64,000 nucleotides of DNA from NCBI RefSeq assembly GCF_043195135.1, contig NZ_JBAFWP010000014.1; one strand, given 5' to 3'. Made by a program: the position numbers and the translations under genes. This DNA comes from NCEH01 sp043195135 (GTDB lineage Bacteria > Pseudomonadota > Alphaproteobacteria > Rhizobiales > Xanthobacteraceae). Shown one piece after another: positions 8,993 through 16,810 of this stretch (positions are counted from its first letter, which is position 1; each line of letters opens with the position of its first letter). The notes beneath the pieces were generated by a model. The model did not search any database. It saw nothing but the letters and a program-made list of their open reading frames with translations, and was not told the origin of the DNA.

Positions 8993-9032
8993 GGGGAAAC
9001 GGTATCGCGCCGCCACCGCCGCGCGGTTCCCA

Positions 9033-9061
9033 TTGAAACCTCAGGCCGCCTTCGCTATAGG
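9033..9061 (+). promoter_or_regulatory. likely sigma-70 promoter of the acpXL operon
   Basis: TTGAAA (9033-9038) and TATAGG (9056-9061) are separated by 17 bp, a good match to a housekeeping promoter. It points at acpXL, 114 bp downstream. No competing gene lies in 8993-9174. Confidence 0.5.
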
Positions 9062-9174
9062 GCACTTCGACTATCCGAGGGGCCGCAGAGGCCAAGCCTC
9101 GGCCGTGGCCGCTTTTCTCGCCCGCAGCGAGCAGGTCGTGCCCCGAGCGGCCGAGCCATAACAGAGGCGCACTC

Positions 9175-9456
9175 ATGTCTTCGACGTTCGATACCGTCGC
9201 CAATATCATCGCCGAGACGTGCGACATTCCGCGCGACACCATCACGCCGGAAAGCCATGCCATCGACGATCTGGGTATCGACAGCCTGGACTTCCTCGAC
9301 ATCGCCTTCGCCATCGACAAGGCGTTCGGCATCAAGCTTCCGCTGGAACAGTGGACGCAGGAAGTGAACGACGGCAAGGCCACCACCGAGCAATATTTCG
9401 TGCTCAAGAACCTGTGCGCTCGCATCGACGATCTGGTCGCGGCGAAGACCGCCTGA
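9175..9456 (+). CDS. acpXL: acyl carrier protein for very-long-chain lipid A acyl chains
   Basis: A 93-residue acyl carrier protein with the phosphopantetheine attachment serine in DDLGIDSLDFLDIAF (Ser41) and the C-terminal TEQYFVLKNLCARIDDL segment that distinguishes AcpXL from AcpP. AcpXL carries the growing 27-hydroxyoctacosanoate-type chain that is later put on lipid A in rhizobia and relatives. It is the first gene of a tightly spaced seven-gene operon ending in the acyltransferase, which supports the assignment strongly. Confidence 0.96.
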   Translation: MSSTFDTVANIIAETCDIPRDTITPESHAIDDLGIDSLDFLDIAFAIDKAFGIKLPLEQWTQEVNDGKATTEQYFVLKNLCARIDDLVAAKTA

Positions 9457-9471
9457 GGTCGGACGGAGCGA

Positions 9472-9945
9472 ATGCGTCCTGAAGTTTTCAAGATGGTGGA
9501 CCGGGTCGTCGCGATCGATCCGGGCCTTGAGACCATTCATTGCGAAGGCCTTGTGCCGGAAGAAAGCTCCATCTTCGAGGGGCATTTTCCTGGCCATCCC
9601 CTGATGCCCGGCGTCCTGCTGATCGAGGCCATGGCCCAGACCACGGGCTGGCTGGTGCTCGCGCGCAATCGATTCGACAAGATGCCGTTCCTGGCCACCG
9701 TCAAGGAAGCCAAGCTGCGCACCTTCGTCGTGCCCGGACAGAATCTGGACCTCTATTCCAAGATTCTGCACGAGGGCTCCGGCTTCGTGGTCGCGCAGAC
9801 CCGCTGCACCTGCGAGGGCAAGCCGATCTGCAATGCCGAGCTGGTCTTCCGGGTGCTGCCCTGGCCCGAAGGACGGATGAAGGACGTGGTTCTCAAGGTG
9901 GCCGAGCGGGTGGAATTCCCGGTCGCGGACTATGTCGATGCCTGA
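9472..9945 (+). CDS. fabZ: 3-hydroxyacyl-ACP dehydratase of the VLCFA cluster
   Basis: A 157-residue hot-dog-fold dehydratase. The active-site region reads GHFPGHPLMPGVLLIEAMAQ, with the catalytic His of GHFPGHP and the Glu of IEAMAQ. It would dehydrate 3-hydroxyacyl-AcpXL in each elongation cycle. It sits 15 bp after acpXL, and its stop overlaps the start of the next ketosynthase gene. It is probably the dedicated paralogue (fabZXL type) and not the housekeeping fabZ. Confidence 0.92.
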   Translation: MRPEVFKMVDRVVAIDPGLETIHCEGLVPEESSIFEGHFPGHPLMPGVLLIEAMAQTTGWLVLARNRFDKMPFLATVKEAKLRTFVVPGQNLDLYSKILHEGSGFVVAQTRCTCEGKPICNAELVFRVLPWPEGRMKDVVLKVAERVEFPVADYVDA

Positions 9946-11149
9946 GCAGAGCCCGAGCACCAGGCGCGACGTCTGGATCACCGGCATCGGCCTCGTGTCC
10001 TCGCTGGGCGAGGGGCCGCAGGCGAATTGGCAGGCGCTCGCCGCCGGCACCGCCCCGGTGACGGATGCCGAGCGCTTCGCGCCCTATGTGGTCCATCCCC
10101 TGGTCAAGGTGAATTACGACAGCCAGATCCCCAAGAAGGGCGATCAGCGGCAGATGGAGCCCTGGCAACGCATCGGCACCTATGCCGCCGGGCTGGCGCT
10201 CGATAGCGCGGGCATCGCCAAGAATGCCGAAATCCTCGGCCAGACGGACATGATCGTCGCGGCCGGCGGCGGCGAGCGCGACTTCCTCGTCGATGCGGCG
10301 ATTCTCAACGACATCCTGGCCACCAACGACGCCGGCCGCCTGCTGAACGAGCGCCTGCTCTCGGACCTGCGCCCGACCCTGTCGCTGGCGCAATTGTCCA
10401 ATCTGCTGGCCGGCAACATCTCCATCGTCCACGGCGTCACCGGCTCCTCGCGCACCTTCATGGGCGAGGAAAGCGCGGGCGTGGATGCCACCCGCATCGC
10501 GTTTTCGCGCATCGCCGCCCGCCAGAGCGAGATCGCCCTGGTCGGCGGGGCCTATAATGCCGAGCGCGAGGACATGCTTCTGCTCTACGCGCTCAACGAT
10601 TTCTGCATGAAGAACGGGTTCCGCCCGATCTTCGGCGCGGATGGTGCGCCGGGCATTCCCTCCGGCTCCATGGGCGCGTTCCTGGTGCTGGAATCGCCCG
10701 AGCACGCCACCGCGCGCGGCGCCAAGCCGCTGGCGAAGCTCTCCGGCGTCTGGTCGGAACGGGCGCGGCGCGACGCGCCCGGCAGCATCGCCGAAAAGGT
10801 GACGGCGCTGCTCGCCAAGGCCGGCACCACGCCCGGAACCGCCGTATTCTCCGGCGCCACCGGCGCGCATGGCGCCACCGAGGCGGAAGCGCAGGCCCTG
10901 CGCGCGGCCGGTCTTCCGGTGCGTTCGCTGGCCAATCGCATCGGTCACGGCTTCGAGGCGCAGTTCGCCGCCGGCCTCGCCCTTGCGGCGCTCGCGGTGG
11001 ACGAGGGCACGCTGTTTCCCGCCTTGCCCGGCGATACGCTGGAAAGCGATGGGCCAAAGACCGGCGGCGAAGCCGTCTCCCGCGTGATCGTCACCGCCGT
11101 CGGCCATTGGCGCGGCGAAGGCGCGGGACTGGTGGAACGGGTGGGTTGA
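9932..11149 (+). CDS. ketosynthase-like protein lacking the active-site Cys (FabF2-XL / chain-length-factor-like)
   Basis: A 405-residue thiolase-fold protein with clear ketosynthase character (WITGIGLVSSLGEG at 15-28 and a C-terminal RIGHGFEAQFAAG segment). Where condensing enzymes have the nucleophilic Cys in an STACASGG-type motif, this protein reads VHGVTGSSRT (residues 166-175), with Thr170 at the Cys position. The first catalytic His motif is also replaced (GATGAHGATEAE). It is therefore unlikely to condense on its own and resembles the KS-beta/chain-length factor of type II polyketide synthases. It directly precedes a canonical FabF, a likely partner. Start at 9932 or 9938; both overlap the fabZ stop. 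Confidence 0.88.
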   Translation: MSMPEQSPSTRRDVWITGIGLVSSLGEGPQANWQALAAGTAPVTDAERFAPYVVHPLVKVNYDSQIPKKGDQRQMEPWQRIGTYAAGLALDSAGIAKNAEILGQTDMIVAAGGGERDFLVDAAILNDILATNDAGRLLNERLLSDLRPTLSLAQLSNLLAGNISIVHGVTGSSRTFMGEESAGVDATRIAFSRIAARQSEIALVGGAYNAEREDMLLLYALNDFCMKNGFRPIFGADGAPGIPSGSMGAFLVLESPEHATARGAKPLAKLSGVWSERARRDAPGSIAEKVTALLAKAGTTPGTAVFSGATGAHGATEAEAQALRAAGLPVRSLANRIGHGFEAQFAAGLALAALAVDEGTLFPALPGDTLESDGPKTGGEAVSRVIVTAVGHWRGEGAGLVERVG

Positions 11150-11351
11150 GCCTTATATCTCAAGCGTGACGGCGGACGGGCATCGGGGCTGGCGAGGGGC
11201 GCGCCGGAGATTCCTTCGAAGTCCGCCGATGCGGGGGGAGGCGCGACGTCCCCCTCTCCCCGCCGCCCGCCGCCCGCCGCCGTCCGTCATGGACACGGCA
11301 CCAGGACGTGCGGACGTTCACCCCGGTGGACGTCCTTGGAAGGAGGCGCCC

Positions 11352-12635
11352 GTGGCGCAGGCATATACGGACAAGTTCGGCCGCCCCATCGTGGTGGTGA
11401 CCGGCATCGGCATCGTGACCTCGCTCGGACAGGGCAAGGCGGACAATTGGCGCCGCCTGACCGCCGGAGAATCCGGCATCCACACCATCACCCGCTTCCC
11501 GCTGGAAGGCATGCGCACCACCATCGCCGGGACGGTCGACTTCCTGTTCGACGGCCGCGTGCCCGCCCCCGATCTCTCCCAGCGCCTGGCGACCCTGGCG
11601 GCGGAAGAAGCCATCGCCGAGGCCGGCATCGGCTCCAAGGGGTGCTTCCCGGGCCCGCTGTTCGCCGCCGTGCCCCCGGTGGAGCTGGAATGGCCGGAAA
11701 AGCGCGCCCTGGCCGAGGTCGTCCCCCACAAGCCGCTGGTCTACCACGACCTTCTCGACGCGGCGGAGACCGGCAAGTTCGCCAGCTGGCACGAGCGCTT
11801 CCTGTTCGGCTCGGTGGCCGACCGGCTCGCCGACCATTTCGGCACCCAGGGCCAGCCGATTTCCCTCTCCACCGCCTGCGCCTCCGGCGGCACGGCGATC
11901 CAGCTCGGCGTCGAGGCGATCCGGCGCGGGGAATGCGATGTCGCGCTGTCGCTGGGCACCGACGGCTCGGTGCATCCCGAGGCGCTGATCCGCTTCTCCC
12001 TGCTCTCCGCCCTGACCACAGCCAATGAGAAGCCGGGCGAAGCCGCCCGCCCGTTCGCCAAGAATCGCGACGGCTTCGTGATGGCGGAAGGCGCCGCCGC
12101 TTTGGTGCTGGAAAGCCTGGAGCACGCCACCGCCCGCGGCGCCAAGATCCTCGGCGTGCTCGAAGGCTGCGGGGAGATGTCCGACAATTTCCATCGCACG
12201 CGTTCGAGCCCGGACGGCAAGCCCATCATCGGCTGCATGATGAATGCGCTGAAGGATGCCGGCATCACCCCGGGCGATGTGGATTACATCAACGCCCACG
12301 GCACCTCGACGCCGGAAAACGACCGCATGGAATATGTCGGCATGAAAGCCGTGTTCGGCGAGGAGGCCCTGGCGGGCATTCCCATCTCGTCCAACAAATC
12401 CATGATCGGCCACACCCTCACCGCCGCCGGCGCCATCGAGGCGGCGGTCTCGCTGCTGACCATCGCCAACGGCCGCATTCCGCCGACCATCAATTACAAC
12501 ATCCCCGATCCGGCGATCCCGCTGGACGTGGTGCCCAACGTCGCCCGCGACGCGCGCGTGAACCGCGTGATCTCCAATTCCTTCGGCTTCGGCGGGCAGA
12601 ATGTGTGCCTCGTGCTGACGGGGGAGCCGGCGTGA
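11352..12635 (+). CDS. fabF: beta-ketoacyl-ACP synthase II-type enzyme of the VLCFA cluster
   Basis: A 427-residue condensing enzyme with the full Cys-His-His triad: Cys176 in LSTACASGG, His316 in INAHGTSTPENDR and His354 in SMIGHTLTAAG. It elongates acyl-AcpXL with malonyl units. The GTG start at 11352 is preferred because GGAAGGAGG stands just upstream and the protein then starts like FabF; an in-frame upstream extension from 11166 is Arg/Pro-rich and not protein-like. It follows the Cys-less ketosynthase after about 200 bp and precedes the SDR by 40 bp. Confidence 0.95.
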   Translation: MAQAYTDKFGRPIVVVTGIGIVTSLGQGKADNWRRLTAGESGIHTITRFPLEGMRTTIAGTVDFLFDGRVPAPDLSQRLATLAAEEAIAEAGIGSKGCFPGPLFAAVPPVELEWPEKRALAEVVPHKPLVYHDLLDAAETGKFASWHERFLFGSVADRLADHFGTQGQPISLSTACASGGTAIQLGVEAIRRGECDVALSLGTDGSVHPEALIRFSLLSALTTANEKPGEAARPFAKNRDGFVMAEGAAALVLESLEHATARGAKILGVLEGCGEMSDNFHRTRSSPDGKPIIGCMMNALKDAGITPGDVDYINAHGTSTPENDRMEYVGMKAVFGEEALAGIPISSNKSMIGHTLTAAGAIEAAVSLLTIANGRIPPTINYNIPDPAIPLDVVPNVARDARVNRVISNSFGFGGQNVCLVLTGEPA

Positions 12636-12675
12636 GCCTGTCGCGTCCCGCAGGGCACGCCGGGGTGCCGAGGGC

Positions 12676-13440
12676 ATGAGCCTGGACGCGCGCAAGCGGG
12701 TTCTCGTCACCGGCGGCGGGCGCGGGCTCGGCTCCGCGATCGTGCGCGCGCTGGCCGCGGCCGGCCATGACGTGACCTTCACCTATCGCAGCGCCGGGCC
12801 GGAGGCCGAGGCGCTGCTGGAGGAGATCCGCGCGGCCCATCCGCAGGCGACCGTCGGCGCCAAGGCGGTGGACCTCGCCGACCGCTCCGCCGTCGAGGCC
12901 CTGGCGCTGGAAATCGAGGCGGACGCGGCCTATTACGGCTTCTGCCACAATGCCGGTGCCTCCTACGACACGCTTGCCGCCATGGTGGACCAGGACAAGG
13001 CGGAGCAGGTGATGCAGGTCAATCACCACGCCTTCGTGCGCCTCGCCCGCGCGCTGGTGCGCCCCATGATCCGCGCACGGGTGGGCAGGATCGTCGCCAT
13101 CGGCTCGGTGGCGGCATTGCAGGCCAACCAGGGCAATGTCGCCTATGCCGCCTCCAAGGCCGCCCTGCTGGCCCATGTGAAGGGCCTTGCGGTCGAGAGC
13201 GCAAAGCGCGGCGTCACGGTAAATTATGTCGCCCCCGGCTTCATCGACACCGCCATGCTCGCCAAATTCGCCGACTATCGCGACCGCATCGCGGCACAGA
13301 TCCCCGCCGGGCGTTTCGCACAGGTGGAAGAGGTCGCGGCGCTGGTGGCCTTTCTCTTCTCGCCCGGAGCAAGCTATATCACCGGGGCCGTGATCCCGGT
13401 GGATGGGGGCCTTTCGGCCCAGCTTGCCGTCCATCGCTGA
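12676..13440 (+). CDS. FabG-like 3-oxoacyl-ACP reductase (SDR family)
   Basis: A 254-residue short-chain dehydrogenase/reductase. The nucleotide-binding motif TGGGRGLG is at 12-19, the catalytic YxxxK is Tyr157/Lys161 (AYAASKAALL) and the family ending ITGAVIPVDGG is present. It would reduce the 3-oxoacyl intermediate made by the preceding ketosynthase. The acpXL cluster as best known from Rhizobium leguminosarum has an alcohol-dehydrogenase-like gene here; this window has both that gene and this SDR. Gaps of 40 bp and 14 bp to the neighbours indicate one operon. Confidence 0.9.
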   Translation: MSLDARKRVLVTGGGRGLGSAIVRALAAAGHDVTFTYRSAGPEAEALLEEIRAAHPQATVGAKAVDLADRSAVEALALEIEADAAYYGFCHNAGASYDTLAAMVDQDKAEQVMQVNHHAFVRLARALVRPMIRARVGRIVAIGSVAALQANQGNVAYAASKAALLAHVKGLAVESAKRGVTVNYVAPGFIDTAMLAKFADYRDRIAAQIPAGRFAQVEEVAALVAFLFSPGASYITGAVIPVDGGLSAQLAVHR

Positions 13441-13454
13441 CCTTCAGGACCAAA

Positions 13455-14477
13455 ATGCGCGCCCTTCAGCTCGTCTCCGACCGCAATCTCCAGATCGTCG
13501 ACATGCCCGAGCCCGCCGCCCCCGGCGCGGGCGAGGTGCAGATCCGCGTCAAGGCCCTCGCCCTCAACCATATCGATGTCTGGGGCTGGCGCGGCATGGC
13601 CTTCGCCAAGCGCAAGATGCCGCTGGTGGTGGGCGCGGAAGCGTCCGGCGAGGTGGTGGCGCTGGGCGCCGACGTGCGCGGGCTGAAAGTCGGCCAGACC
13701 GTCGCCATGTACGGCGCCATGACCTGCGGCCATTGCAAGCAATGCCTTAAGGGCCGCGACAATCTGTGCGAGAATGTCGGCGGCGTGTTGGGCTTCCACA
13801 TCGACGGTTTTGCCCGCGATGTCATCAACATGCCCGAGCGGCTGGTGATTCCCGCCCCCGAGGGCGTCTCCTTCGAGGAGGCCGGCTGCGCCGGAATCAC
13901 CTTCTCCACGGTCGAGCACATGCTGTTCGACAATGCCAAGCTGGAGGACGGCGAGACCGTGCTGGTGCACGCCGGCGGCTCGGGCATCGGCTCGGCCGCC
14001 ATCCGCCTCGCCAAGGACATCGGCGCCACCGTCATCACCACGGTCGGCGACGACGAAAAGATGGAAAAGGCCAAGGCGCTGGGCGCGGACCATGTCATCA
14101 ATTATCGCGTCGACCGGTTCGAACACGAGGTCCGCAAGATCACCAAGAAGGTGGGCGTGGACGTGGTGTTCGAGCATGTGGGCGCCGACACGTGGAACGC
14201 CTCCCTGCTCTCCATGAAGCCCGGCGCGCGCCTCGTCACCTGCGGCTCCACCTCCGGGGTGAGCGTGCAGATGAACCTGATGCAGTTGTTCCAGCGCCAG
14301 TACAAGATCTTCGGCTCGTTCGGCGCCACCATCCGCAATGTCGCGAACGGCCTGGAGAAGATGGGCCGCGGCGTGAAGCCGGTGATCGACACGGTGGTGC
14401 CGCTGGAGCGCTTCAACGAGGGGCTGGAGCGCCTGGAGAGCCGCAAGGTGTTCGGCAAGATCATCGTCCGCTTCTGA
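13455..14477 (+). CDS. zinc-binding alcohol dehydrogenase-like reductase of the VLCFA cluster
   Basis: A 340-residue MDR-family oxidoreductase: GroES-like N-terminal domain, four structural-zinc cysteines at 91, 94, 97 and 105 (TCGHCKQCLKG...NLC), then a Rossmann domain with VHAGGSGIGSAAIRLAK. In acpXL clusters a gene of this type is thought to act as the enoyl or related reductase in very-long-chain synthesis; the exact step is not settled. It lies between the SDR and the acyltransferase with gaps under 30 bp. Confidence 0.88.
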   Translation: MRALQLVSDRNLQIVDMPEPAAPGAGEVQIRVKALALNHIDVWGWRGMAFAKRKMPLVVGAEASGEVVALGADVRGLKVGQTVAMYGAMTCGHCKQCLKGRDNLCENVGGVLGFHIDGFARDVINMPERLVIPAPEGVSFEEAGCAGITFSTVEHMLFDNAKLEDGETVLVHAGGSGIGSAAIRLAKDIGATVITTVGDDEKMEKAKALGADHVINYRVDRFEHEVRKITKKVGVDVVFEHVGADTWNASLLSMKPGARLVTCGSTSGVSVQMNLMQLFQRQYKIFGSFGATIRNVANGLEKMGRGVKPVIDTVVPLERFNEGLERLESRKVFGKIIVRF

Positions 14478-14503
14478 TCCGTGCCTCCTGAGGAAACTGG
14501 CCC

Positions 14504-15439
14504 GTGTCGCCGCTGAAGATTCTATGGGGCCGTCTGGTGCGGCGGGTGCGCCATGCGCTGGCGCCGATCGCCGAGAGCCTCATCGTCGGCTTCGTGCGGG
14601 TGCTGGTGTGGTGGTCGCGGCTCTATCCCATCTCCTGGTCGTCGGCGGTGGTGAGCACGCTCGCGCGCCTGCTGGGCCCGTTCTTCCTGGTGAGCCGGGT
14701 CGCCCGCGCGAACCTGCGCCGCGCCTTCCCGGAAAAGAGCGACGCCGAGATCCGCCGGATCCTGGATGGGGTTTGGGACAATCTCGGCCGCATGTCGGCG
14801 GAATTCGCCCATCTTGACCGGATCTGGGATTATGACCCGGTTCATCCCGGCAAGGGGAGCATCGAGATCGTCGGCACCGAGGTGATGGCCCGCCTGCGGG
14901 ACGACGGCAAGCCGGCCCTGTTCTTCACCTCCCACACCGGCAATTGGGAATTGAACGCCATCACCGGCGGTAAGCTCGGGGTGAAGGGGGGCGTGCTCTA
15001 TCGCGCGCCCAACATCCAGAAGGCCGCCAAGCTGATCGAGGACATGCGCGCGGAGACCATGCCGGGCCTGATCCGCGCCAACCGCAATGCCGGCCGGCAG
15101 ATGGCGCGGATGCTGGAAGAAGGCCAGCATATCGGCATGCTGGTGGACCAATATTGGGGCCAGGGCGTGATGGTGGATTTCTTCGGCCGCCCCTGCCCCA
15201 CCAATCCCACCTTGGCCCGCCTCGCCCGGCAGTTCGAATGCCCGGTGCACGGCATGCGGGTGATCCGCCTGCCGAAGGGGCGGTTCCGCATCGAGATCAC
15301 GGAAGAGGTCGCCCTGCCGCGGGACGCGGACGGCCGCATCGACGTGCAGGGCGCCATGCAGGCGGTCACGGCGGTGATCGAGGATTGGGTCCGTGAATAT
15401 CCCGGCCAATGGCTCTGGCTGCATCGCCGCTGGCGCTAG
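14504..15439 (+). CDS. lpxXL: lipid A very-long-chain acyltransferase, LpxXL type
   Basis: A 311-residue LpxL/HtrB-family acyltransferase with the catalytic HX4E motif in SHTGNWELN and the downstream VDQYWGQGVMVDFFGR segment. An N-terminal hydrophobic stretch (ESLIVGFVRVLVWWS) would anchor it to the inner membrane. As last gene of the acpXL operon it should transfer the C28-type hydroxy fatty acid from AcpXL to the Kdo2-lipid A precursor. The GTG start at 14504 follows TGAGGAAACTG, a fair ribosome binding site. Confidence 0.93.
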   Translation: MSPLKILWGRLVRRVRHALAPIAESLIVGFVRVLVWWSRLYPISWSSAVVSTLARLLGPFFLVSRVARANLRRAFPEKSDAEIRRILDGVWDNLGRMSAEFAHLDRIWDYDPVHPGKGSIEIVGTEVMARLRDDGKPALFFTSHTGNWELNAITGGKLGVKGGVLYRAPNIQKAAKLIEDMRAETMPGLIRANRNAGRQMARMLEEGQHIGMLVDQYWGQGVMVDFFGRPCPTNPTLARLARQFECPVHGMRVIRLPKGRFRIEITEEVALPRDADGRIDVQGAMQAVTAVIEDWVREYPGQWLWLHRRWR

Positions 15440-15455
15440 AGGGGAGAACCGGGGC

Positions 15456-16250
15456 ATGACCAAGCGGAACCTCCTCGCCGGCTGGCTCGCGCTCTGCGTC
15501 GCGACCGTCGGCGCCTTGCCCGCCACGGCCGCGGACGCGCCCCGCAGCCGGCTCGATGCCGTCGCGGCCTCCGGGACGCTGCGGATCTGCACCACCGGCG
15601 ATTACCGGCCCTTCACCCTGGCGATCGCGGGAACGGACAAGTTCGAGGGCATCGACATCGATCTCGCGGAGGATCTCGCGGCGGCGCTCGGGGCGAAGCC
15701 GCGCTTCGTGAAGACGGGCTGGCCGACGCTCATGACCGATTTCGCGGCCGATGCCTGCGACATCGCCATGGGCGGCATTTCGATCACCCTGCCCCGCCAG
15801 AAGGCGGCCTATTTCAGCATTCCCTATCTGCGCGACGGCAAGACGCCCATCGTGCGCTGCGCCGATGTGGAAAAATACCAGACCCTCGCCGCCATCGACC
15901 AGCCGGGTGTGCGGGTGGTGGTCAATCCCGGCGGGACGAACGAGAGCTTCGCCCGTTCCGCGCTCAAGGCCGCGCAGGTGCGGGAATTTCCCGACAACAC
16001 GCTGATCTTCGAGGAAATTCTCGCCGGCCGGGCGGACGTGATGATGACCGACGCGGTGGAAACCCGGCTCCAGGAAAAGCGCCATCCCGGCCTGTGCGCG
16101 GTGCATCCCGACGCGCCTTTCACCTTCGCCGAGAAAGCCTATCTGCTGCCGCGCGGCGATGACGTGTTCAAGGCGTTCGTGGACCAGTGGCTCCATCTGC
16201 GGCTGAACGACGGCACCTTCGCGCGCATCAGCGCCGCCCATATGCGCTGA
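15456..16250 (+). CDS. periplasmic cyclohexadienyl dehydratase-like (PheC) / solute-binding-fold protein
   Basis: A 264-residue protein with a cleavable signal peptide (residues 1-26, ending ALPATAADA) and a type II periplasmic binding fold. Segments CTTGDYRPF, YFSIPYLRDGKTPI, NPGGTNESFAR and HPGLCAVHP follow the PheC cyclohexadienyl dehydratase of Pseudomonas closely, as I know that family. PheC converts prephenate or arogenate to phenylpyruvate or phenylalanine in the periplasm. It has no ABC transporter neighbours, which favours an enzyme over a transport receptor. A plain amino acid-binding protein is the alternative. Confidence 0.75.
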   Translation: MTKRNLLAGWLALCVATVGALPATAADAPRSRLDAVAASGTLRICTTGDYRPFTLAIAGTDKFEGIDIDLAEDLAAALGAKPRFVKTGWPTLMTDFAADACDIAMGGISITLPRQKAAYFSIPYLRDGKTPIVRCADVEKYQTLAAIDQPGVRVVVNPGGTNESFARSALKAAQVREFPDNTLIFEEILAGRADVMMTDAVETRLQEKRHPGLCAVHPDAPFTFAEKAYLLPRGDDVFKAFVDQWLHLRLNDGTFARISAAHMR

Positions 16251-16264
16251 ACCCGATGCGCACC

Positions 16265-16292
16265 CTTGCCCCTCGACCCCTTATCCTATAAA
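16265..16292 (+). promoter_or_regulatory. possible promoter of purE-purK
   Basis: TTGCCC (16265-16270) and TATAAA (16287-16292) with a 16-bp spacer lie in the 65-bp gap before purE. A short T-rich stretch follows before the GGGG ribosome binding site. Not verified. Confidence 0.35.
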
Positions 16293-16315
16293 GCCGCGCT
16301 TTCCTTTTTTCGGGG

Positions 16316-16807
16316 ATGATCGATATGGGTTCGCGGCCGGTGGCCGTCATCATGGGCAGCCAGTCGGACTGGGAGACCATGCGGCACGCTGCGGAAACGC
16401 TCGCAGCACTCGAGATCGGCAAGGATGTGCGCATCGTCTCCGCACACCGCACGCCGGAGCGCATGTTCGCCTTCGCCAAGGGGGCGAAAGCGGAGGGCTT
16501 CAAGGTCATCATCGCGGGCGCCGGCGGGGCCGCGCACCTGCCGGGCATGGTCGCCGCCCTGACGCCGCTGCCGGTGTTCGGCGTGCCGGTGGAGTCGAAG
16601 GCCATGTCCGGCCTCGACAGCCTCTATTCCATCGTCCAGATGCCGGCCGGCATTCCCGTGGGCACTTTGGCCATCGGCAAGGCCGGCGCGACCAACGCCG
16701 CCCTGCTCGCAGCCGCCGTGCTGGCGCTCACCGACGAGGCGCTGGCCGCCCGGCTCGACGCCTATCGCGCCGAGCGCACCGCCGCGGTCGCGGATTGCCC
16801 GGTCTGA
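16316..16807 (+). CDS. purE: 5-(carboxyamino)imidazole ribonucleotide mutase
   Basis: De novo purine synthesis: moves the carboxyl group of N5-CAIR to give CAIR. The 163-residue length is normal for class I PurE. Motifs are IMGSQSDWETM, VSAHRTPERM (with the catalytic His) and GAGGAAHLPGMVAA. The gene ends 3 bp before purK and the two are clearly cotranscribed. Start at 16316 (or the ATG nine bases later); GGGG just upstream supports the first. Confidence 0.97.
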   Translation: MIDMGSRPVAVIMGSQSDWETMRHAAETLAALEIGKDVRIVSAHRTPERMFAFAKGAKAEGFKVIIAGAGGAAHLPGMVAALTPLPVFGVPVESKAMSGLDSLYSIVQMPAGIPVGTLAIGKAGATNAALLAAAVLALTDEALAARLDAYRAERTAAVADCPV

Positions 16808-16810
16808 TCC

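Noticed and set aside
11166..11351. N-terminal extension of the FabF protein
   Set aside because: The extra 62 residues are Arg/Pro-rich, and the GTG at 11352 has a strong GGAAGGAGG site, so the extension is not coding.
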